The notes under the pieces: model-generated
Told to the model about the DNA's origin: nothing
Database searches by the model: none
What the model saw: the letters and a program-made list of their open reading frames with translations, nothing else
Position numbers and translations under genes: made by a program
Shown here: positions 57,203 to 63,155 of the stretch, one piece after another
Numbering within the stretch: the first letter of the stretch is position 1
Layout of the letters: each line of letters begins with the position of its first letter
NCBI GenBank assembly: GCA_054661495.1
Contig: BAAFSQ010000027.1
Span: 1 to 63,155, forward strand
Direction: 5' to 3'
DNA from: Zygophlyctis sp. KS116
Lineage: Eukaryota; Chytridiomycota
DNA: 63,155 bases

Positions 57203-59843
57203 CTATGACGTAATATTATACTGAACGATCATTTTTTCAACTTCTATAATATAAGCGAATTTTAAACATACTTGTTATTAGATGCTTCCCATAAGTGAAT
57301 TTTTTCAATGAAGACAAATGAGGTCTTATTTGTTCAATAAGAATGATTTTCTGCTGCATTTCAATCGCTTCAAGCATCTTTTGAATAACATAATTTCCAA
57401 ACTGATCTTTCATCATCGCTACCAAAGGTATTATACTAAAATCTATTAATATATAGTATTTACCCATCAGGTCGCATTGTTATGATTTCATCGAGCAATT
57501 CCTGGCGATCGTGTTTGGAGCCATGTAAAATGCATTTCTCCACAACATTTGAAGCAAATTTATGCTTGGAGTAATTCAAAACATTTCCTTTTACCCTGGA
57601 GACCACATATGCCCTATCCTTTGGATTGCCTCTTTCTATGACATGCTGAATCACATAATTTCCATACTGATCTTGAACTAAATTTGTAGAAACTCTGTGT
57701 AATTCTTCTAAGAGTGGGCCCTAGTATTTTAATTTTTAAAAGCTTATACCGTTTTATCCTCTGGACAATGTTCAAAAATTCTCTGGATAACACGACATCC
57801 ATAAGGATGCGTAGCCAAAGCAAATATCTGACCAGTGAATGCTTCAATTATAAAGTCGATTTTTTCGATAGATATACGCTCGATAGCCTTTTGAATGACA
57901 TGATTACCATTTTGATCTTTGATACATTTTAAAACATTTCCATTTAATTCATTAATTATTTCGGTTTGCTGTGATGAGCCAACGTGTTCTAACGCTTTTT
58001 GAACAACTCTGCATCCATACATTTGAAGAGAAAGGCTCAAAACATGACCTTCCATGCATTTAGCAAGAGCTTGCTTTTGATCCTGTGTCCCAAATTCAAA
58101 AAATTTCTGAATAACGTAATTTCCAAAAACATCAGTCATCAGGTCCAACACATGAGGAAGAATTTCATTGAATACAAGCTGCTTTTCTGATAAATTAGCA
58201 ACCTCAATCTTTTGTTGAATGAATCGTGACCCATGCTGATCACCACTAAATTCAACAATATTTCCCAAAATATCCTAATTGTTATAAAAAAATGATCTTA
58301 CGGTAAGCTCAAAGTTTTTGGTTTTGCTATTTCTAAATTCTTCTAAGAGGGCACTTCGAGTTTCACGGCCTTTATCTGGCTGAGGCGAAGACGGTCTGGG
58401 TGACCGAGAATTCTTATCCCTTAATGTTTGTCCAGGTCCAGGTCCCGGTCTCTGCTTCTCTTGTGATCCACGATAAGGAGATCTGAATCCCCCATAACGA
58501 TCATCCACAGGTACAGGATTAGCACCATTATCATATGGCCCTAATCTAGCCTGCGCACTCATTGGTCTTTCAAAAACAGGATTTGTCAGAGCAGCATTAT
58601 TTCCAAATCCAAGCTGCTGGAATTCATAATCCGCATACATATCCATCTCTAAAAATTATTTTTAAAATATAATACCCTTTGTATTCTTTGTAGTGTATCC
58701 ATTATAGTGTCTTGGACTTACAAATTGTGGACTGTTATTATTAAAGTTTGAGAATTTCGACTCATCCTACTACATCATTTTAAAAAACCTACATCTCTCA
58801 GGTCCAAATTCTTCAAAGCATAATTTATATCCGGCGCAGGAGACATCAAAGTCGACCTTGTAGGTGGAGTAGAATAAGCCCTAGGAGGAACATCCTTAAA
58901 TTCACTTTCCAAGAGCGCAGAACTTAATACTGAAGCAGCCATAACAGTACTATGATCATCATTTGCATCATTCCAATCTCCTCTTAAAATCTCCTCCTTA
59001 AACACCTGTTGTAGATCAGATGAAGGATGAGATGGTCTATTAAATGATAATAGAGGAGGAGACGCAGATCTTTCAAACCCATTAATTAAATCCACAAAAG
59101 GTTTTCTCTTTACCGAATAAGACGGATCACTTCTAGTTTGATTAATTGAAGAGACTGGAGAAGGAGCTAAAAGATCAGGAGGAGCATTTCTATTCCAAGG
59201 AGATCCTTGTCCTACCTTTGGAGGCGATCCCTCTTCCAAACTAAATCCTCTAATCTAAAATATTTAATCTTGTAAACCTTACTCTATCTTGAGAATTTCT
59301 AGACAATGGTCTTGTAAGATTATTATCCGCAGATCTTAAATAATCCAATCCATTCCCAAGTCCTGGAGGACCTTGAGACCCTTGTAAACCCGATAAATCC
59401 GCCTGAATTGGAAATTCCATCTGATTCTGACTAGGACTATTCTGACTAGAACTATTCTGAATATGATTACTAGACTGATTAGAAGTCGCCGACAATCCAG
59501 GAGGAGCCCAAACTTGCCAAGATTGCCCTGGAGAATACAGCGGAGGAGGAAGTCTAGAATCAAGTCTAGAATGCAAATGATAATATGCAGCATATTCTGG
59601 ATCCATTCTAGGATCAGAATCATCATGATCCTATTAATTTTTATAAAATTATAAAATTACCATCAATTGTACTGGAGGAGCCGATGTTGATCTTGACATA
59701 TCCTTATTATTATTAGAATCTCCAAAGTTTCTAGACATTAAAGCAGCCAACTAAAGTCAGATCTAAAGACTTACTTGTCCTTTTGGAGCTGCATTAGCTT
59801 TAGGTTGTATAACAGTTGGCAATGCATTATCTCTATTTTCCAT
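57203..59843 (-). CDS. PUM: Pumilio (PUF) RNA-binding protein
   Basis: Post-transcriptional repressor binding 3' UTRs. About ten exons, ~800 aa. The N-terminal ~430 residues are disordered, rich in Pro/Ser/Asn/Gln. The C-terminal PUM-homology domain has eight repeats whose base-reading triplets are, R1 to R8: SR..Q, NY..Q, CR..Q, NH..Q, CR..Q, NY..Q, SN..E, NY..Q (in [56 protein letters not shown]). The protein ends soon after [19 protein letters not shown]. Start is ATG 59843 ([14 protein letters not shown]). Convergent with delta-tubulin, 66 bp apart. Confidence 0.88.
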
Positions 59844-59959
59844 AATATAAATTCTAAAGTTGGGACAGTGCCTACGCAATTTGATCAGCGAAAAAAAACT
59901 TGACCTAAAGCCAACTGTCGTCACCCAAACACTCTAAAAAATTTCAAACCTAGACTTTA

Positions 59960-60125
59960 TTAAATTACAAGTCCAGAACTTATTAGAGTAAACACAACTC
60001 CAAGAGACAGGAATACACCAGACAAGATTCCACTAGGAACTTCAAAATAAACCTTTTTAGAATGTAAACAACTAGAATTATTTTTTATAGATTTACTAAA
60101 TGTAAATACACGTGGTGAAAATCCC
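59960..60125 (-). other. Possible terminal exon of a small membrane protein
   Basis: A minus-strand frame without ATG reads FSPRVFTFSKS, then a hydrophobic end (GILSGVFLSLGVVFTLISSG) and a stop at 59960. The last helix faintly resembles the C-terminus of TMEM258/OST5, the small oligosaccharyltransferase subunit. I cannot find a convincing first exon upstream, so this may be chance. Confidence 0.2.
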
Positions 60126-60230
60126 AAAAGTCAGAGAGAGAAATGAATTAAATTTATAGTCCTAGTTTTAAACTATTTTACAATATACATACAATAAGCA
60201 TTTTTCTTTAATTTAAAATTTTCGTGATAA

Positions 60231-60370
60231 AAGTCTAAAGTCTATAAGAAAGTCTATAAGAAAGTCTAAAGCACTAAATAAAAAGTGAAAACTCTAGAGT
60301 AAAAAGTGAAAACTCTATAAGAAAGAGTAAAAAGTAAGAAAAAGTAAAAAGTAAAAAGTAAAAAGTTTAG
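60231..60370 (+). repeat. A-rich irregular repeats (aaaaagt and gaaagtctata units)
   Basis: Two or three copies of a gaaagtctata-like unit are followed by many aaaaagt heptamers directly ahead of the ELP5 start. Typical of slippage-prone promoter DNA. Confidence 0.8.
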
Positions 60371-60373
60371 GAG

Positions 60374-61051
60374 ATGAAATTTCCAATTTTAATTTTGGAT
60401 TCTTTAGAAAATGTTTTTGTTTCAGATTCTTTTAAAAAGTTTTCAGGCCTGGAATATGAAATTTTGGGAATTTCTTCTTTTAAATCTAAATCTATAGTTT
60501 TAATAAAGGATTTGAATCAGTTTATTTTATCAAAGAATTTACAAGATTCTTGCAAGGAATTATACAAGATTTTAAAGGAAAATTCAAATATTATTCTACT
60601 TTTGCATACAGATTTAATACAAGCTTCAAAATTACAGATTATAGAGTTTTGTAAGGCTAAAGCTGGAACTATTCTGGAATATAGTCTTGGGAAAATGGTT
60701 TTAATTCAGAAAAAGAAGAATATCCAAGAGAAAGTTTATCAGGTTTTAGGATCAGAAATAACTCCTCTCTCTAGTTCTACTTCATATACTACTACAACTA
60801 CTACTACAAATACTGTCGTAAAAAATACAGTCGATTTGGAACCTCAAAAGACACATATTGCATCTTCAAACTCTCCACTACCAACTACAACAATGAATCT
60901 TTCAAGGTCGGAAAATGCAAGTGCTGCTAGAGAGGAATTAGTGCTTCCTCATACAAGAATAATCTCTCAAAATGAAACTAGTGGGCTTATCTACTATTCA
61001 CATGATTTATTAGATGCTTTAGATGATGAAGACGATGATTTAGATTTCTGA
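60374..61051 (+). CDS. ELP5: Elongator complex protein 5
   Basis: Subunit of the Elp456 RecA-like ring of Elongator, acting in wobble-uridine tRNA modification. Single exon, 225 aa. The N-terminal ~125 residues look like a RecA-fold remnant without Walker motifs (SIVLIKDLNQFI, IILLLHTDLIQ). A Thr/Ser-rich linker follows. The C-terminus has the family signature: REELVLPH, a Gly-Leu-Ile-Tyr-Tyr segment and the acidic end DDEDDDLDF, corresponding to IYYEPDxxDDxDDEDPDDDLDI of the family. The last 58 bp overlap, on the opposite strand, the coding end of PPP1R11. Confidence 0.72.
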   Translation: MKFPILILDSLENVFVSDSFKKFSGLEYEILGISSFKSKSIVLIKDLNQFILSKNLQDSCKELYKILKENSNIILLLHTDLIQASKLQIIEFCKAKAGTILEYSLGKMVLIQKKKNIQEKVYQVLGSEITPLSSSTSYTTTTTTTNTVVKNTVDLEPQKTHIASSNSPLPTTTMNLSRSENASAAREELVLPHTRIISQNETSGLIYYSHDLLDALDDEDDDLDF

Positions 61052-61417
61052 GATTTAAAAGATTTATGAGATTTAAAAGATTCAGGTTGTTTTTCATATG
61101 CATTCTTTTCACAAGAGTCATCGTCACAGTCATCTTCAGAGGATTCATCAAAAGAAGATTTGGGTTTATGATAAATACAACAGACTTTTTAATAAGATTA
61201 CAAGTAAATTACTCTTGGATTTCTTCTTATTCATGTATTCATTATCTACAGTGTCTTGAGACCATCTAACTCTAGGTCTGTCTTGTGATTCTAAAGATAA
61301 TGATCCAACAATAAAGGCAGAATTTGTTTCATTTGTAGTTGGGGTTTCATTAGAGTCTTGTAGAGTTACAGTAGTAGTGGTGCAAGGTTGATCTAAATTG
61401 TTGTTGAAAGTTTGCAT
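60994..61417 (-). CDS. PPP1R11: PP1 inhibitor PPP1R11/Ypi1 family
   Basis: Small heat-stable regulator of protein phosphatase 1. Two exons give ~131 aa joined at KKKSK|ICCIYHKP across a 28-nt intron. The core RPRVRWSQDTVDNEYM is the family's PP1-binding block (RVRW is the RVxF-type site), followed by KKKSKICCIYHKP and an acidic patch (SSEDDCDDDSC) as in animal homologues. A Lys/Ser-rich tail (FKSHKSFKSQKSKSSSS) runs to 60994, antisense to the acidic end of ELP5. Start ATG 61417, 30 bp downstream of the CHMP7 stop on the same strand. Confidence 0.85.
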
Positions 61418-61447
61418 CTTTTTCTAAAAAGTTTTTTTTTGTTATTG

Positions 61448-62659
61448 TTAGACAAGTTGTGCTTGCCGCGCCTTGATCTTATCCTTGACATTTTTCCCAG
61501 CCTCCTCATTCTCCTTGATGTCTCTAGTCTCTTTTATAGTATTGTCCAGAGACTGTAATCCAATTGTACTAGGAAACTGATGACATTCCAAATCCTTTAA
61601 AAGTAATTCATCCAATTCTCTTTCTACATCTTCCATATCCATTGAATCTTGAGAAAAATCTTGTATTGCATCCTGTACTTGCTGTACATTAGCCAAAGTA
61701 TCTGATAAATTATCCAAAGTATCTTGAACAGAGTCTATTGTCAATCCAGAATCCTTTAAAACCATTTCTAAAACTTTTGAACTAGAATCATATGCATTCA
61801 TTAATTCCTTGTCCATGTTTAGAGACTCTATTTTTAACAAGACTGTTTCTAAATTTGTCATACTTTCATGTCTTTTATCCAAGAGTGATTCTAAAACTTT
61901 TAAATGTTTTAGTGTTTGTAATGCTTGAATTTTCTTATTTTGAGCCATAAATCCCTTAATTTCCATTTTTAAAACTCTAGATTTTTCAAACATGTCTTGA
62001 ATTTGATTTTTTAACCTTTTTATAGTCTTTTTAACATTAATTATCCCTTGATCTACGACTGTAATTTCTTTACTATCTAGAGTAATTTTCTTGATTAATA
62101 AACCATCCTTTAATTTTAAACAAGCTAAAATCCCTTTTTGAGTCCAAAATTCCACTAGTAAATCTACATCTTTTAAAGATAAATTAAAAATTTCTTGTAA
62201 ATCTTGTACTTGCATTGCATCATTCCCTAATTTATCGTAATATTTTCCAATACTAGACTCTAAACAAGGTACAAAAATAAATCTCTCTCTTTCTACTAGA
62301 TCTGAAGATTTAAAAAATTGAAAATAATTCCAAACTTTTTGTAGCATTGATTTTGACCAATATTCATTTTCTGAAATTAACAGTCTACTTTCCTTCCATT
62401 CTTTCAATAAAGTATTAAATCCCAATGGTTTTAAATTATCAATTTTAAATTTCTCTTCCAAGTCCTTTGAGTCAAAAGTAAATTCACTTTCTGATAGTAA
62501 TTTCTCTTGAGTTGCATTTCCAATGATTTTCTCCCAAAATATCAATTTATGCGAGTGTCTAGAAAGAGTTTCTGAATTTATAATAAAATTAGAATAATAA
62601 ACTTGTAATTTCTCTTTAGACGCTGGCCATTCTGGATGATTTTTAAGAAATTCTTGCAT
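61448..62659 (-). CDS. CHMP7: CHMP7, ESCRT-III-related nuclear-envelope adaptor
   Basis: Recruits ESCRT-III to the inner nuclear membrane for envelope sealing. Single exon, 403 aa. The N-terminal half is two winged-helix-like domains (FLKNHPEWPASKEKL, LLKEWKESRLLISENEYW). The C-terminal half is an Snf7 domain (VVDQGIINVKKTIKRLKNQI, MEIKGFMAQNKKIQALQTL). It ends in an acidic MIM-like helix (DVERELDELLLKDLE) and a basic tail (NVKDKIKARQAQLV). Length and architecture match CHMP7 rather than a plain Snf7 protein. Intronless, unlike most neighbours. Confidence 0.85.
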   Translation of the reverse strand: MQEFLKNHPEWPASKEKLQVYYSNFIINSETLSRHSHKLIFWEKIIGNATQEKLLSESEFTFDSKDLEEKFKIDNLKPLGFNTLLKEWKESRLLISENEYWSKSMLQKVWNYFQFFKSSDLVERERFIFVPCLESSIGKYYDKLGNDAMQVQDLQEIFNLSLKDVDLLVEFWTQKGILACLKLKDGLLIKKITLDSKEITVVDQGIINVKKTIKRLKNQIQDMFEKSRVLKMEIKGFMAQNKKIQALQTLKHLKVLESLLDKRHESMTNLETVLLKIESLNMDKELMNAYDSSSKVLEMVLKDSGLTIDSVQDTLDNLSDTLANVQQVQDAIQDFSQDSMDMEDVERELDELLLKDLECHQFPSTIGLQSLDNTIKETRDIKENEEAGKNVKDKIKARQAQLV

Positions 62660-63005
62660 TATCTTGTATAATTTTGTTGAATTTTGTATAATTTTGTTGA
62701 ATTACAGTGAATTTAGTGGAATTTCACACCTAATAAAAAATTATTAGGGTATAAAATTGTTTTAATAAAGGCTTATATACTCCTGAACTGCTTCCTTCTA
62801 ATCGTTTTGATAGTACTTGGTAATCTTGTTTGTGATTATCGGACATGTAGCTCTAGAAATATAATGTAGTTAAAAGTCATCAAGTGAATTTTAAGAATTG
62901 CACATCTTGAATAATGTAGATGTTGAATACTTGAAGTGTTTGATTATCCATTGGTATTGATTGAAAGTTCTAAATAAAGATTGCGAGTGGCGTTTTTAGA
63001 TTAAA
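62660..63005. promoter_or_regulatory. 346-bp divergent promoter region, CHMP7 / partial gene
   Basis: Contains a perfect 20-bp tandem pair just upstream of the CHMP7 start (62664-62683 and 62684-62703) and a TCGGAC hexamer at 62839-62844, near the middle. No RNA gene or other structure seen. Confidence 0.45.
62664..62703. repeat. Two perfect 20-bp tandem copies
   Basis: The unit ttgtataattttgttgaatt occurs twice back to back, 5 bp upstream of the CHMP7 start codon (minus strand), so it lies in its 5' leader or core promoter. Confidence 0.95.
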
Positions 63006-63155
63006 ATGAATCCAACAGAGGACAATAGAACTGTTCCATCAGCAGTGAATGCATCGAACACAAATGATCTTCTGAGGAATGCATACGATATCTATACAGA
63101 TAAAATACCCCTCCAAGCTTGCAAGTCTCAATGGAAAAAGGAAAATGTATTTGGA
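63006..63155 (+). CDS. 5' end of an unidentified gene, cut by the window edge
   Basis: An open frame from ATG 63006 runs to the last base: 50 residues beginning NPTEDNRTVPSAVNAS and continuing LLRNAYDIYTDKIPLQACK. Helical after a polar start, no signal peptide. Too short to name. Confidence 0.5.
   Translation, partial: MNPTEDNRTVPSAVNASNTNDLLRNAYDIYTDKIPLQACKSQWKKENVFG

Larger units (their letters stand above)
59844..60373. other. 530-bp intergenic region, PUM / ELP5, mostly low-complexity
   Basis: The longest gene-poor stretch. It contains divergent promoter sequence for the flanking genes, a short minus-strand frame at 59960-60125 (listed separately) and an A/G-rich run of irregular short repeats at 60231-60370. 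No RNA gene or TCGGAC hexamer seen. Confidence 0.5.

Noticed and set aside
59960-60125. Confident call of TMEM258/OST5
   Set aside because: Only one faintly similar helix and no first exon; reported as low-confidence frame only.

Overview
The window comes from a very compact, AT-rich eukaryotic nuclear genome. Almost every gene has introns, but these are tiny (usually 22-31 nt, GT...AG, often ending in ctaac-like and tttag signals). Intergenic gaps are commonly 1-100 bp. The gene set fits a zoosporic (flagellated) fungus-like organism: delta-tubulin, an RFX-family regulator, a UBXN11-like protein and a soluble-adenylyl-cyclase-type protein suggest a centriole/flagellum. Squalene synthase and an EBP-type isomerase show sterol synthesis. 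A Sog2-type LRR protein and a PH-CRIB PAK kinase look fungal. A crinkler-type effector gene together with extreme compaction suggests a parasite such as Rozella (Cryptomycota) or a relative; that placement is inference.

Layout. 1-4796: prolyl aminopeptidase, a plant-type LRR surface protein, squalene synthase, a VanZ-like membrane protein and the GPN1 GTPase. 5086-9077: a secreted tandem-domain Cys-rich protein, EBP sterol isomerase, cyclase-associated protein (CAP) and Elongin A. 9274-18343: one giant (~2,950 aa) coiled-coil protein. 18597-25423: NBAS/Sec39 vesicle-tether subunit. 25590-30249: an 1,182-aa coiled-coil protein, a small ORF and PDCD2/TSR4. 30495-40535: PP6 phosphatase, RMC1, UBXN11, SLC35B1, CLPTM1 and PAK. 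40551-47580: ADCY10-like protein and RFX factor. 47625-50981: LTA4H-type aminopeptidase and Sog2-like LRR protein.

51093-55521 is the most unusual segment. Two paralogous genes each encode a signal peptide, a nearly identical N-terminal module, an HPD (J-domain-like) motif and a C-terminal membrane segment. They flank an intronless, GC-richer gene with a crinkler-like header and a PD-(D/E)XK nuclease-like domain. 55629-63155: delta-tubulin, a Pumilio RNA-binding protein, ELP5, PPP1R11, CHMP7 and the 5' end of an unidentified gene.

Most genes are single-copy housekeeping genes with no operon logic. The structural curiosities are 4-nt and 6-nt microexons in the cyclase-like gene, two perfect recent duplications (127-bp tandem, 170-bp dispersed), divergent start codons 18 bp apart, convergent genes that overlap in coding sequence, and an apparent TCGGAC motif near gene starts. 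No rRNA, tRNA, CRISPR or recognisable transposon was seen. Exon joins below were worked out by eye from reading frame, GT/AG sites and protein family expectation.
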